Of a stretch of DNA of 64,000 nucleotides, positions 35,893-44,968 are shown one piece after another. The first letter of the stretch is position 1. Every line of letters begins with the position of its first letter. A program made the position numbers and the translations under genes. The notes below the pieces were generated by a model. That model was not told the origin of the DNA, did no database searches, and worked only from the letters and a program-made list of their open reading frames with translations. The DNA comes from Candidatus Nitrotoga sp. CP45. Lineage in GTDB: Bacteria > Pseudomonadota > Gammaproteobacteria > Burkholderiales > Gallionellaceae. The stretch is taken from NCBI GenBank assembly GCA_003402375.1, contig QFXJ01000040.1, positions 1-64,000 of the forward strand, read 5' to 3'.

Positions 35893-37533
35893 ATGCCCGT
35901 GATCAAAGCACCCTACTTTCCGATTATCTACGTGCGTGGCTATGCCATGACGCGCGACGAGATTAACCAGACGACGGCCGACCCATTTTGCGGTTTCAAC
36001 CTCGGCTCTACTGTTTATCGGGCAGTGCCAGATAAACATCAGCAGCCCCGAAAGTATGTTTTCGAATCGCCGGTAGTACGTCTTGGTTCCGAGTTTGGTT
36101 ATAGCGACGTGTATGAGGATGGTTATGACATCGTGGATCTAGAATGGGAGGTGGCCGCTGACGGTAAGCCGACCGACAATTCGCTCACAGGCCGCTCGAT
36201 CGTGATCTATCGCTATTACGATCCGGCTTCGACCCTGTTGGGGGACGGCCATACACCCAGCATTGAAGGTTTCGCCAAAGGCCTGGGCACCCTTGTGGCC
36301 CGGGTGCGCGAATTAGTGTGTAAAAACCCCGCCAATGGTATGGCGCCGAAAGATTTTCGGTGTTACTTGGTAGCGCATTCGATGGGTGGCTTGGTGTGCC
36401 GAGCTTTCTTGCAGAACCCTGCCCTTGATCCTGGAAATATGCGCGCCCATGTCGATAAGTTTTTTACTTACGCTACGCCGCATAATGGTATCGATTTGCT
36501 GGGAATCAACACGCCATCGTGGTTGACTGCCTTTGACATCGACAATTTCAACCGCCAAGAGCGTATGCCTGAATATCTAAATTTGAAGAAAGCCTACGCT
36601 AAACATTCACGGGTCGATTTGATACCGGAGGAGAGCTTTTCATCGCGCAAGGTGTTTTGCATGGTCGGTACAAATCGCCTGGACTACGACACAGCGGCAG
36701 GGTTGTCACGCACCTTTGTAGGCAATGGCAGTGACGGCTTGGTGCGTATTGCCAACGCCACTTTAATGGGTCTTAATGCCAATGGCTCAATTGGCGAGCC
36801 CTGTGCAAAAGCCTTCACCTTCCGCTCCCATTCCGGCTATTTTGGCATCGTTAATAGCGAAGAGGCGTTCCAGAATCTGACGCGCTTTTTGTTCGGAGAC
36901 GTGCGTGTCGACTTGTGGCTCGACATAGAGGACATTCGCTTGCCGACAGCGGTGCAGGTGGAGGCTGACGCCGGGCGCAGTGTCAATGCTCTGTATCAAA
37001 TTGAGGTGTTAGCCTCGCCCCGAGGCAAGTTATGGTATCTATCGCGGCGTACCGCCGAGGAAGATTCGGTAGCCTGTGTGCCACATGCCAGCTGGAAGGA
37101 GGTAAAGGCGCAATATCTTTCCAGCGTATTTCTGGCAAACCGTGCCAAAGTGAATCCGAAACGCCGCTCGTTAGCTTACAGCCTGACACTTGGCATTCGT
37201 GCCCCTGATTACGAGATTGAGCGGCGTATATGGGTTAACGAGCATTACGAAGGCGGCTATCTGTTCCGCGATGCGCTCATTCTCGAAATGGTGCCTCCGC
37301 GTAATGAGAATGAGATGTGGAAGGTGAAATATTCATGGCAAGGCTCGGGGATGTTGGCGGCGGAAACGGTGCTTGACGTAAAACCGTTAGACAAGGAGCG
37401 GGTGGAGGTGGCAGTGCCGTTTGATAGCCATACGATTGATGCGAATAATATACGCAAACCAGCATTCCCTGGCATCAAAGGAAGCCTGCGCTTTGTGATT
37501 TCGGCGTGGAATGCGGATATGGATGACTACTGA
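35893..37533 (+). CDS. alpha/beta-hydrolase, lipase-like, with C-terminal beta domain
   Basis: The 546-aa protein has the hydrolase N-terminal phrase PYFPIIYVRGYAMTRDE, the nucleophile elbow LVAHSMGGLVCR (S163), and ATPHNGIDLLG after it, as in PGAP1/GPI-inositol-deacylase-like and bacterial triacylglycerol-lipase-like enzymes. Acidic and His partners are plausible in GNGSDGLVRI and FRSHSGYFGI. From ~residue 340 a long beta-rich region follows, with no family I can name. There is no signal peptide. A strong GGAGGT site precedes the ATG. The substrate is unknown; a lipid or ester is inferred. Confidence 0.75.
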   Translation: MPVIKAPYFPIIYVRGYAMTRDEINQTTADPFCGFNLGSTVYRAVPDKHQQPRKYVFESPVVRLGSEFGYSDVYEDGYDIVDLEWEVAADGKPTDNSLTGRSIVIYRYYDPASTLLGDGHTPSIEGFAKGLGTLVARVRELVCKNPANGMAPKDFRCYLVAHSMGGLVCRAFLQNPALDPGNMRAHVDKFFTYATPHNGIDLLGINTPSWLTAFDIDNFNRQERMPEYLNLKKAYAKHSRVDLIPEESFSSRKVFCMVGTNRLDYDTAAGLSRTFVGNGSDGLVRIANATLMGLNANGSIGEPCAKAFTFRSHSGYFGIVNSEEAFQNLTRFLFGDVRVDLWLDIEDIRLPTAVQVEADAGRSVNALYQIEVLASPRGKLWYLSRRTAEEDSVACVPHASWKEVKAQYLSSVFLANRAKVNPKRRSLAYSLTLGIRAPDYEIERRIWVNEHYEGGYLFRDALILEMVPPRNENEMWKVKYSWQGSGMLAAETVLDVKPLDKERVEVAVPFDSHTIDANNIRKPAFPGIKGSLRFVISAWNADMDDY

Positions 37534-37662
37534 TTTTTACCGCAACGCATCCAAATTTGGCGGGCTTTTGTTATATGGATATTAACTTGTTGTGGTTGGC
37601 TTTTTGAATCCGCCCCCAATAATATTGTTGTGGTCGGATTCTGTAGTTTGTACCAGAATTAT

Positions 37663-38469
37663 TTATGATTTATCGGATTTCAGTCCCTCTGTCAGATGCG
37701 GAGCGATGACTTGCAGCATTTGCGCGAATACCTTGGCGTTGCCTGCACAAAGGTTGCCGCTTTTGAGATAGGCGTCGTTGCCTTGCATGTCACCCACCAA
37801 GCCGCCCGCTTCTGTAATAAGCAAGCATCCTGCGGCGATGTCCCACGGTTTAAGGCCAATTTCAAAAAAACCATCATAGCGCCCCGCCGCAGTGTAGGCG
37901 AGATCAAGTGCGGCAGAGCCAGGCCGGCGCAGGCCAGCGGTCTTTTGCATCATGTCGCGCAAGATGTTCATGTAGGGATCCAAGTGTTCAAATTTGGTGT
38001 AGGGAAATCCGGTGCCGATCAGGCAATCGGCCAGTTCGATGCGTTTGCTTACACGCAGACGGCGGTCATTGATATAAGCGCCGCTGCCGCGCGTGGCGGT
38101 AAATAGGTCATTCTTGGTGGGGTCATATATTACTGCTTGGGTCAAGACGCCATTGTGCTGCAATGCAATAGACACGGCGTATTGCTGAAAACCGTGCAAG
38201 AAGTTTGTGGTGCCGTCAAGCGGATCGATGATCCAGAGATACTCCGAATCGCCTTGGGCGCCACTCTCTTCTGCTAGAATTGCGTGTTTTGGATAGGCGT
38301 CCAGCAAGGTGTTTATGATGGTTTGCTCGGCTGCGCGATCCACTTCACTGACATAATCAGAGTGGGATTTTTTAGTGACAGTGAGATGGTCAAGATTATC
38401 GGCAGCACGGTGGATCAAGTTGCCGGCGCGACGCGCGGCTTTCACCGCGATGGTGAGCATGGGATGCAT
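37663..38469 (-). CDS. suhB: inositol-1-monophosphatase
   Basis: SuhB is a magnesium-dependent phosphatase that hydrolyses inositol phosphate; in E. coli it also binds the Nus complex for rRNA transcription. The 268-aa protein has the metal sites E67/E68 in AILAEESG, D82 and D85 in [12 protein letters not shown], and [16 protein letters not shown] near the C terminus. Its start lies only 14 bp from the divergent trmJ start, so the two share a very compact control region. Confidence 0.93.
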   Translation of the reverse strand: MHPMLTIAVKAARRAGNLIHRAADNLDHLTVTKKSHSDYVSEVDRAAEQTIINTLLDAYPKHAILAEESGAQGDSEYLWIIDPLDGTTNFLHGFQQYAVSIALQHNGVLTQAVIYDPTKNDLFTATRGSGAYINDRRLRVSKRIELADCLIGTGFPYTKFEHLDPYMNILRDMMQKTAGLRRPGSAALDLAYTAAGRYDGFFEIGLKPWDIAAGCLLITEAGGLVGDMQGNDAYLKSGNLCAGNAKVFAQMLQVIAPHLTEGLKSDKS

Positions 38470-38483
38470 AACGAACCTTTTTA

Positions 38484-39290
38484 ATGAGCAGTCGGATTGT
38501 TCCGGTGGCGTATTTTAGTGTGAATTGCACTTTGGATAAACCAGAGATTTTAAATAATGTACGTGTGGTACTGAGCCATACCACTCATCCAGGCAATATT
38601 GGCGCGGCTGCACGCGCGATGAAGACCATGGGGCTGCAGAGTCTGTATTTGATTAATCCCCAGCATTTTCCTGACCGGCAGGCGGATGCGATGGCCGCCA
38701 GCGCGGCAGATGTGCTGCAAAACGCAGTTGTGTGTGGCTCGCTGGACGAGGCGTTGCAAGGCGTGGTTTTAGTGGCGGGAATGTCGGCACGTGCACGTTA
38801 TATTTCGCAAGAAGTGCTCACTCCGCGCGCGGCGATGCCGCTTATGGCGCAGCAGGCAATGCAGCAACCTGTGGCGCTTCTGTTTGGTACAGAAATGTCC
38901 GGCTTGACCAATGATGAGTTGGCGCGCTGTCATTTTATGGTACGCATTCCTGCCAGCCCGTCGTACACGTCGCTTAATTTGGCGGCTGCGGTGCAATTGA
39001 TATGCTATGAGCTGCGCCTGGCTGCAGGGCAGGGAGAATATGCCCCGCCCGAACTGAATCCGGCATCGGCGGAGCAGGTGGAAAGATTTTTCCGGCACTT
39101 GGAAGACACGCTTACCGAAATTGGTTTTTTACGGGATAAGCAATCGACCAAGCTGATGCAAAAGTTGCGCCGTTTATATGCACGTGCACGGCTGGAGCCT
39201 GAGGAAGTGAATATTTTGCGTGGTATTTTGACAGTCACGGCTGAATACAATACGCAGCAAAAATATGACGATCAAAACAAAAAAAATTGA
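38484..39290 (+). CDS. trmJ: tRNA (cytidine/uridine-32-2'-O)-methyltransferase
   Basis: TrmJ is a SPOUT-class enzyme that methylates ribose 32 in tRNA anticodon loops. The conserved part begins [20 protein letters not shown] and continues ARAMKTMGL, with [16 protein letters not shown] and the trefoil knot region [22 protein letters not shown]-terminal dimerisation domain follows. The first ~22 residues lack similarity and the ATG has no Shine-Dalgarno sequence, so the true start may be later, for example the TTG around 38532. It is followed after 22 bp by cysE. Confidence 0.9.
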   Translation: MSSRIVPVAYFSVNCTLDKPEILNNVRVVLSHTTHPGNIGAAARAMKTMGLQSLYLINPQHFPDRQADAMAASAADVLQNAVVCGSLDEALQGVVLVAGMSARARYISQEVLTPRAAMPLMAQQAMQQPVALLFGTEMSGLTNDELARCHFMVRIPASPSYTSLNLAAAVQLICYELRLAAGQGEYAPPELNPASAEQVERFFRHLEDTLTEIGFLRDKQSTKLMQKLRRLYARARLEPEEVNILRGILTVTAEYNTQQKYDDQNKKN

Positions 39291-39312
39291 GTGAGTAAAT
39301 TTAGGTGCCCTG

Positions 39313-40041
39313 ATGTTCCAATCTGTTAAAGAAGATATAGACAGCGTATTTGCGCGTGATCCAGCAGCGCGCAGTGTATTTGAGGTAATAACTTGCTACC
39401 CGGGATTTCATGCGCGCTTGGTGCATCGCATGGCACATTGGCTTTGGTATGCAAAGCTGAAATGGCTGGCGCGCTTTTTGTCGCACTTGGGCCGTTTTTT
39501 GACCGGCATTGAGATTCATCCGGGGGCAACTATTGGGAGGCGGTTTTTCATTGATCATGGCATGGGTGTGGTGATCGGCGAGACCGCTGAGATCGGTGAT
39601 GATTGCACTTTGTATCACGGCGTAACGCTGGGTGGGACTTCATGGAAAGAAGGCAAACGTCATCCCACGTTAGGTAATGGTGTCGTGGTTGGGGCCGGTG
39701 CTAAAATCTTGGGTCCAATTACCATTGGCGATAGCGCCAAGATAGGCTCTAATGCCGTGGTGGTGAAGAATGTACCGGCGGGAGCAACGGCTGCCGGGAT
39801 TCCGGCACGCATCCTTGATGAGGCTACAAAAAGGCCAGGTTTTAATGCTTATGGCATCAGTAATGACCAGAATGATCCGCTGGCTCAAGCTATCCACGGT
39901 TTGTTAGGGCATGGTATGGTGGTGGATAAGCGCATCGATCTTATTCTGGAACAATTAGAAAAAATGGGCGTAAACATCGACGAAGAACGCGCTACTGCCG
40001 ATAAGTTCGATCCCAATTACCTGAATAGAATTGTTGACTAA
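39313..40041 (+). CDS. cysE: serine O-acetyltransferase
   Basis: CysE makes O-acetylserine, the carbon skeleton of cysteine. The 242-aa protein has an N-terminal helical part ([20 protein letters not shown]) and a left-handed beta-helix of hexapeptide repeats with the active-site region [31 protein letters not shown] and [16 protein letters not shown]. It directly precedes the iscR promoter region; cysteine is the sulfur source for SufS and IscS, so the clustering makes metabolic sense. An IscR-type box begins six bases after its stop. Confidence 0.95.
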   Translation: MFQSVKEDIDSVFARDPAARSVFEVITCYPGFHARLVHRMAHWLWYAKLKWLARFLSHLGRFLTGIEIHPGATIGRRFFIDHGMGVVIGETAEIGDDCTLYHGVTLGGTSWKEGKRHPTLGNGVVVGAGAKILGPITIGDSAKIGSNAVVVKNVPAGATAAGIPARILDEATKRPGFNAYGISNDQNDPLAQAIHGLLGHGMVVDKRIDLILEQLEKMGVNIDEERATADKFDPNYLNRIVD

Positions 40042-40046
40042 AGTTA

Positions 40047-40079
40047 TTAGTTGACTAAATCGGTTGGGTATTTTATTAT
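40047..40079 (+). promoter_or_regulatory. iscR promoter with IscR type-1 box
   Basis: The 25-base box 40047-40071 reads TTAGTTGACT, AAATC, GGTTGGGTAT. By my hand alignment it matches the E. coli type-1 IscR consensus at 22 of 25 positions. TTGACT (40051-40056) inside it is a near-perfect -35, followed after 17 bases by TATTAT (40074-40079). A second TTGACTAAA lies 17 bases upstream (40034-40042). Binding of [2Fe-2S]-IscR here should repress iscR and what follows. Confidence 0.75.
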
Positions 40080-40119
40080 TCTTCCCAAATTAAGGGTTTT
40101 CATAGGTTCAGTTCGCGTG

Positions 40120-40233
40120 ATGATCGCGCAGGATCAAACGGTAGCCAATCTTCTTAAAGTAGTTCTACATAAATTATTCATGGGCCAGGCTGAACAAAGT
40201 CTTTGCGTAGTTGCCCTGAAGAAGACAAATTAG
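40120..40233 (+). CDS. possible small ORF in the iscR leader
   Basis: Between the predicted promoter and iscR a 37-codon frame reads MIAQDQTVANLLKVVLHKLF, MGQAEQSLCVVALKKTN. It is open further upstream to a TTG at 40051. Residue usage looks protein-like, but the Shine-Dalgarno sequence is poor and I recognise no family. It may be a leader peptide or a remnant. Confidence 0.25.
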   Translation: MIAQDQTVANLLKVVLHKLFMGQAEQSLCVVALKKTN

Positions 40234-40334
40234 GATAGTGCGGCTATTTATAAACATTAAGAGCTGGTTCATGTTGGCATGTATATCACAGATAAAAATG
40301 CTGATCTTGTGCGATGTAAATTCAGGGAGAAATC

Positions 40335-40808
40335 ATGCGACTTACCACTAAAGGGCGTTTTGCCGTGATGGCAATGGCTGATCTGGCGTTGCATGGCGGA
40401 TGTGGCCCGGTAACACTGTCCAGCATTAGTGAGCGCCAAAAAATTTCGCAATCTTACCTTGAGCAGCTGTTCGGTAAGTTGCGTAAGCGCAATATCGTGG
40501 TTGCAGTGCGTGGCCCGGGTGGCGGTTATTATCTGGCACGTCCAAGCGCGCAAATCTCAGTCGCTGACATTGTCGTGGCGGTGGATGAGTCAGTGGATGC
40601 TACCCGATGTGGCGGAAAGGCTAATTGCCAGGACGAGAAACAATGCATTACACATGATTTATGGATGGGGCTGAACGAAGCGTTATATGGTTATATGGCG
40701 GGGGTAAGTTTGCAGCAGTTAGTCGATAATGCGGCCAAGCTCAAGTCCGAAATTAAGACAGTAAGCGTCAGTAAAAATATCACTAAGTCGGTGCTTGTTT
40801 CGGCGTGA
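40335..40808 (+). CDS. iscR: Rrf2-family Fe-S regulator IscR
   Basis: IscR senses Fe-S status: with a [2Fe-2S] cluster it represses assembly genes, and the apo-form controls others. The 157-aa protein starts MRLTTKGRFAVMAMADLALH and has the winged helix plus recognition segment QSYLEQLFGKLRKRNIVVAV and RGPGGGYYLARP. Cluster ligands C92, C98, C104 and H107 are at the E. coli IscR positions. A GGGAGA site precedes the ATG. An IscR-type box lies at its promoter, so it should be autoregulated. It heads the Fe-S assembly genes. Confidence 0.95.
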   Translation: MRLTTKGRFAVMAMADLALHGGCGPVTLSSISERQKISQSYLEQLFGKLRKRNIVVAVRGPGGGYYLARPSAQISVADIVVAVDESVDATRCGGKANCQDEKQCITHDLWMGLNEALYGYMAGVSLQQLVDNAAKLKSEIKTVSVSKNITKSVLVSA

Positions 40809-40866
40809 TTTAGATTTAATGCTTTGCTAGATGAATTCTTAGATCGTTTAGTTTTGTGGGATAAAT

Positions 40867-40900
40867 GGAGGTAAGGCACGATTAATTGCGCCTTACCTCC
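40867..40900 (+). promoter_or_regulatory. strong hairpin between iscR and iscA
   Basis: GGAGGTAAGGC (40867-40877) pairs perfectly with GCCTTACCTCC (40890-40900) around a 12-base loop. No T-run follows. The stem buries a perfect GGAGGT, but the real iscA Shine-Dalgarno site lies further on (AGGAGG before 40983). It may be an mRNA processing or attenuation element separating iscR from the suf genes. Confidence 0.6.
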
Positions 40901-40982
40901 TCAACCTTAAAAAAGATTGACTCTGAGATTTATCTGGGTCTTTCGCGATACTTTTTATTGTCTACTATCAGGAGGTTAAATA

Positions 40983-41342
40983 ATGGCGATTACATTAACT
41001 GAAAATGCGGCAAAACAGATTCAAAAGCAACTCGCAAAGCGTGGAAAAGGCCTTGCCCTACGTGTTGGCGTCAAAAAAGTTGGCTGCTCTGGCTACGCTT
41101 ACACCTATGACTATGCTGATGAAGTGCTTGCAGGAGACCATATGTTCGAAGCGCATAGCGCTAAGGTTGTGTTTAATGACTCGACCTTGTCTTATATTAA
41201 CGGCTCGCGTTTAGATTTTGTGACTGAAGGGCTTAAGCAGATGTTTAAATTTGACAATCCCAATGTCGGCAGTATGTGCGGCTGTGGCGAGAGCTTTAAT
41301 CTGACAGGTGAAGCGGCAAAGTCCATAGTTCAAAATTCATAG
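40983..41342 (+). CDS. iscA: A-type Fe-S carrier, IscA/SufA/ErpA family
   Basis: A-type carriers pass clusters or iron from scaffolds to target enzymes. The 119-aa protein has the three invariant cysteines: C35 in VGCSGYAY, C99 and C101 in SMCGCGESF. A strong AGGAGG site precedes the ATG. It lies between iscR and sufB, a SufA-like position. By sequence alone I cannot decide among IscA, SufA and ErpA. Confidence 0.9.
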   Translation: MAITLTENAAKQIQKQLAKRGKGLALRVGVKKVGCSGYAYTYDYADEVLAGDHMFEAHSAKVVFNDSTLSYINGSRLDFVTEGLKQMFKFDNPNVGSMCGCGESFNLTGEAAKSIVQNS

Positions 41343-41436
41343 TGTAGGTGTGATTGTTTAATTGCCCCATGTAACCCCTCATACAACCCATGGATAAGCT
41401 TTTTCTTCGACCTTGATGATTTTTCGGAGGTAACAA

Positions 41437-42873
41437 ATGAGTGCAACGCTGCAAAACCTCGTCAACCAGCCTTATAAACATGGCTTCGTCACTAGCATCG
41501 AGTCTGATGTCGCGCCGAAAGGTTTGAATGCAGATACTATCCGGATGATTTCGACCAAGAAAAAAGAGCCAGAATGGTTGCTTGAGTTTCGGCTTAAATC
41601 TTATGAAGCCTGGCTTAAGATGGAAGAGCCTATATGGCCCAATGTCCATTATCCGAAGATCGATTTTCAGGCTATCAGCTATTACTCTGCGCCTAAGCAA
41701 AAGCCGAAATTAAAAAGCATGGATGAGGTTGATCCTGAATTGCTGCGTACTTTTGAAAAGCTGGGTGTGCCGTTACATGAGCGTATGGCGCTTGCAGGCG
41801 TTGCGGTAGATGTTATTTTTGACAGCGTATCCGTGGCGACTACTTATAAGGATAAACTTGCCGAGGTTGGCATTATTTTCTGTTCTATGTCGGAAGCGGT
41901 GCTTGATCATCCCGAGCTGGTGCAGAAATATCTTGGTACCGTAATTCCGCCCAGTGATAATTTTTATGCCGCGCTCAACTCAGCGGTGTTTACCGATGGT
42001 TCGTTCTGTTATATCCCCAAAGGGGTTAAATGCCCGATGGATTTATCGACCTATTTCCGCATCAATACCGAGGAATCAGGCCAATTTGAACGTACATTGA
42101 TTGTTGCTGAAGAAGGGGCTTCGGTCTCTTACCTTGAGGGCTGTACCGCACCTGCGTTCAGCAGCAATCAGCTGCATGCTGCGGTAGTAGAGCTTGTAGC
42201 GCTCGATAACGCAGACATCAAATATTCAACCGTGCAAAATTGGTATGCAGGTGATGAGAAAGGCGTTGGAGGCATTTATAATTTTGTAACCAAGCGTGGT
42301 CTGGCTAAAGGGGTGAATTCACGTATTTCCTGGACTCAGGTAGAAACCGGTTCGGCGATTACCTGGAAATATCCTTCCTGTGTGCTGCTTGGTGATAACT
42401 CGGTTGGGGAATTCTATTCCGTTGCGGTCACCAACCATTATCAGCAAGCCGACACAGGCACCAAAATGATACATGTCGGCAAAAACACGCGTAGTACGAT
42501 AGTCAGTAAAGGGATCTCGGCCGGCCATTCCAATAATAGCTACCGTGGATTGGTCAAGGTTGCACCAGGCGCCACGGGTGCGCGCAATTATTCGCAATGT
42601 GATTCGATGCTGGTTGGACAGAATTCCGGTGCCCATACTTTCCCCTATATACAGGTGGCGAACAATAGCTCTCAAATAGAACATGAAGCATCGACTTCAA
42701 AGATCGGTGAGGATCAGTTATTTTATTTCGCACAACGCGGAATTGACGCGGAAGCTGCGGTGTCCATGATCATCAATGGATTCTGTAAAGACGTATTTCA
42801 GCAATTACCAATGGAGTTTGCGGTCGAAGCAACCGCATTGCTCAGTTTCAAATTAGAAGGGAGTGTTGGATGA
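41437..42873 (+). CDS. sufB: Fe-S cluster assembly scaffold SufB
   Basis: SufB is the main scaffold subunit of the SufBCD complex. The 478-aa protein has the SufBD beta-helix core ([38 protein letters not shown], and [11 protein letters not shown]-like [20 protein letters not shown]) and conserved C-terminal [27 protein letters not shown] site precedes the ATG. Its stop overlaps the sufC start by four bases, so translation is coupled. Confidence 0.96.
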   Translation: MSATLQNLVNQPYKHGFVTSIESDVAPKGLNADTIRMISTKKKEPEWLLEFRLKSYEAWLKMEEPIWPNVHYPKIDFQAISYYSAPKQKPKLKSMDEVDPELLRTFEKLGVPLHERMALAGVAVDVIFDSVSVATTYKDKLAEVGIIFCSMSEAVLDHPELVQKYLGTVIPPSDNFYAALNSAVFTDGSFCYIPKGVKCPMDLSTYFRINTEESGQFERTLIVAEEGASVSYLEGCTAPAFSSNQLHAAVVELVALDNADIKYSTVQNWYAGDEKGVGGIYNFVTKRGLAKGVNSRISWTQVETGSAITWKYPSCVLLGDNSVGEFYSVAVTNHYQQADTGTKMIHVGKNTRSTIVSKGISAGHSNNSYRGLVKVAPGATGARNYSQCDSMLVGQNSGAHTFPYIQVANNSSQIEHEASTSKIGEDQLFYFAQRGIDAEAAVSMIINGFCKDVFQQLPMEFAVEATALLSFKLEGSVG

Positions 42874-43664
42874 TTTACCCAGACAGCAAGATCGTGCTCG
42901 AAGTACGCGGGTTATGTGCGACCGTGAATGGTACTGAAATTCTAAAAGGATTAGATCTAACGGTAAGGCGCGGTGAAGTGCATGCCATTATGGGGCCAAA
43001 TGGCTCGGGCAAGAGCACCTTCTCTAAGATACTCGCGGGCCATTCAGCTTATGAAGTCACGGGAGGTTCCGTGATGTTCGAAGGGCAGAACTTGTTTGAT
43101 CTGGCTCCTGAAGAACGTGCACGTGCCGGCGTGTTCCTTGCTTTCCAGTATCCGATTGAAATACCCGGTGTTATCAACAGCCAGTTTCTGCGTCTTACCT
43201 ACAATACCGTACAGACCCATCGCGGCAAAGAAGAGCTCGACCCGCTTGAGTTTGATGACTATGTGCGCGAAAAGATGAAGTTACTTGAAATGAGTCCTGA
43301 TTTTCTTGAACGTAGCGTAAACGAAGGTTTTTCCGGGGGCGAAAAAAAGCGCAATGAAATATTGCAAATGGCAATGTTGGATCCACGCTTGGCGATTTTA
43401 GATGAGACCGATTCCGGCCTCGACATTGACGCACTCAGGATTGTCGCCAACGGTGTCAACCAGCTTGCCAACAAAGATAATGCGATCGTGCTGGTAACGC
43501 ACTATCAGCGTTTGCTGAACTATATCGTGCCTGATTACGTACATGTGATGGAAGCAGGCCGTATTATCAAGACTGGTGGCAAAGAGCTTGCATTAGAACT
43601 CGAATCCCGTGGCTATGACTGGGTCGGAGTCGAGCACAAGGCTGTAGCGAGGGCGGTGGCATGA
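42870..43664 (+). CDS. sufC: Fe-S assembly ATPase SufC
   Basis: SufC is the ABC-type ATPase of SufBCD; ATP hydrolysis opens the SufB-SufD interface for cluster building. The 264-aa protein has Walker [16 protein letters not shown], the signature [15 protein letters not shown], Walker [18 protein letters not shown] and a switch His in [11 protein letters not shown]. There are no membrane helices, so it is a soluble ABC protein. It overlaps sufB and sufD by four bases each (ATGA junctions). Confidence 0.97.
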   Translation: MIYPDSKIVLEVRGLCATVNGTEILKGLDLTVRRGEVHAIMGPNGSGKSTFSKILAGHSAYEVTGGSVMFEGQNLFDLAPEERARAGVFLAFQYPIEIPGVINSQFLRLTYNTVQTHRGKEELDPLEFDDYVREKMKLLEMSPDFLERSVNEGFSGGEKKRNEILQMAMLDPRLAILDETDSGLDIDALRIVANGVNQLANKDNAIVLVTHYQRLLNYIVPDYVHVMEAGRIIKTGGKELALELESRGYDWVGVEHKAVARAVA

Positions 43665-44968
43665 GTGCAACCGGCACCATTAATGCGGGTTACCTGGAAA
43701 CCCTGCTGGCAGGGCAGCCGCAATTGCCTACAAGTCCGTTGGCATGGCTTAATGCGCTGCGCGCCGAGGCAGTCGACCGCGTTGGGGTTCTGACAGTACC
43801 CACCCTGCGCGACGAGGAATGGCGCTTTACTGATATTTCGCTGCTCACCAAGATGCCATTCCATCCGGTGCGCACAACCATTAGCCTCCAGGCCGCGGAC
43901 ATAGAACATTTTTATATTGAGGAAGCAGCTACCCGGCTAGTATTTGTCGATGGCGTCTATGCTCCCCAGTTGTCAAGTGGCATTGCAGGCAGTGGTGTAA
44001 CGGTTGTCAATCTGGAAGCTGGATTTGCTGCACACGCAGCAACTATCGAGCCATATCTGGGGCGTCTTACAGAATTTCGCGATAATGTATTTGCGGCCCT
44101 TAATACTGCATTTCTGCATGACGCGGCATTGATCGTTGTGCCACGTGACATCTCGGTTACGGTACCGGTACACCTGCTATTCATTGCGACACAAAAGGAC
44201 GTCGTAAGTTATCCACGTTGCCTGTTGCTGGCCGAGTCCGGTAGCGCAGTGACAGTGATTGAGGATTATGTTTCATTGCAAGAAGATGCTTATTTCACTA
44301 ATGCGGTGGCCGAAATCGCATTGCTCGATAATGCGCGCGTCAACCATATACGGGTGCAGCGTGAAGGCGCGAAGGCATTTCATATTGCAAACTGCGCAGT
44401 ATCACTTGCACGTGCCAGTAATTATCAGTCAGTGAGTGTTGCGTTCGGCGCGCGCATTTCGCGTTATAACCTGAATGTGCAGTTAGCTGAGGAGGCCGAA
44501 TGTGCGGTTGACGGATTGGCGTTAATCTCAGGCCGTCAGTTGGCCGATACACATACCTGCATCGACCATGCAAAGCCGCACGCAGTAAGTCATCAGATGC
44601 ACAAATGTATCGTTGGCGGTGGAGCACATGCGGTATTCAACGGCAAAATTATGGTACGTCAAGGTGCGCAGCGTACCGACTCCAGGCAGTCTAGCCGCAA
44701 CCTGCTATTAACCAATAAAGCCCACGTTGACACCAAGCCGCAACTTGAAATTTTCGCGGACGATGTGAAGTGCACACATGGCGCGACCATTGGCCAGCTT
44801 GACAGCGAGGAAGTGTTTTATTTGCAGAGTCGCGGTTTGTCCGATACAGCGGCGCGGAACATGCTGACTTACGCGTTCGGGGCTGAAATTATCGAGCGCA
44901 TACCTATTTCGTCACTCAAATGTCAGCTTGAACAAACCGTACTCGAACAAACCGCGACCCAGCTATGA
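43661..44968 (+). CDS. sufD: Fe-S assembly protein SufD
   Basis: SufD pairs with SufB on the SufC dimer and helps iron acquisition. The 435-aa protein has the N-terminal helical domain (EEWRFTDISLL) and the SufBD beta-helix with HAVFNGKIMVRQGAQRTDSR and QSSRNLLLTNKAHVDTKPQL, then DDVKCTHGATIGQLDSEEVF. The GATIGQLD stretch with its preceding Cys and His is the conserved SufD signature. It overlaps its neighbours by four bases on both sides. Confidence 0.96.
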   Translation: MSATGTINAGYLETLLAGQPQLPTSPLAWLNALRAEAVDRVGVLTVPTLRDEEWRFTDISLLTKMPFHPVRTTISLQAADIEHFYIEEAATRLVFVDGVYAPQLSSGIAGSGVTVVNLEAGFAAHAATIEPYLGRLTEFRDNVFAALNTAFLHDAALIVVPRDISVTVPVHLLFIATQKDVVSYPRCLLLAESGSAVTVIEDYVSLQEDAYFTNAVAEIALLDNARVNHIRVQREGAKAFHIANCAVSLARASNYQSVSVAFGARISRYNLNVQLAEEAECAVDGLALISGRQLADTHTCIDHAKPHAVSHQMHKCIVGGGAHAVFNGKIMVRQGAQRTDSRQSSRNLLLTNKAHVDTKPQLEIFADDVKCTHGATIGQLDSEEVFYLQSRGLSDTAARNMLTYAFGAEIIERIPISSLKCQLEQTVLEQTATQL

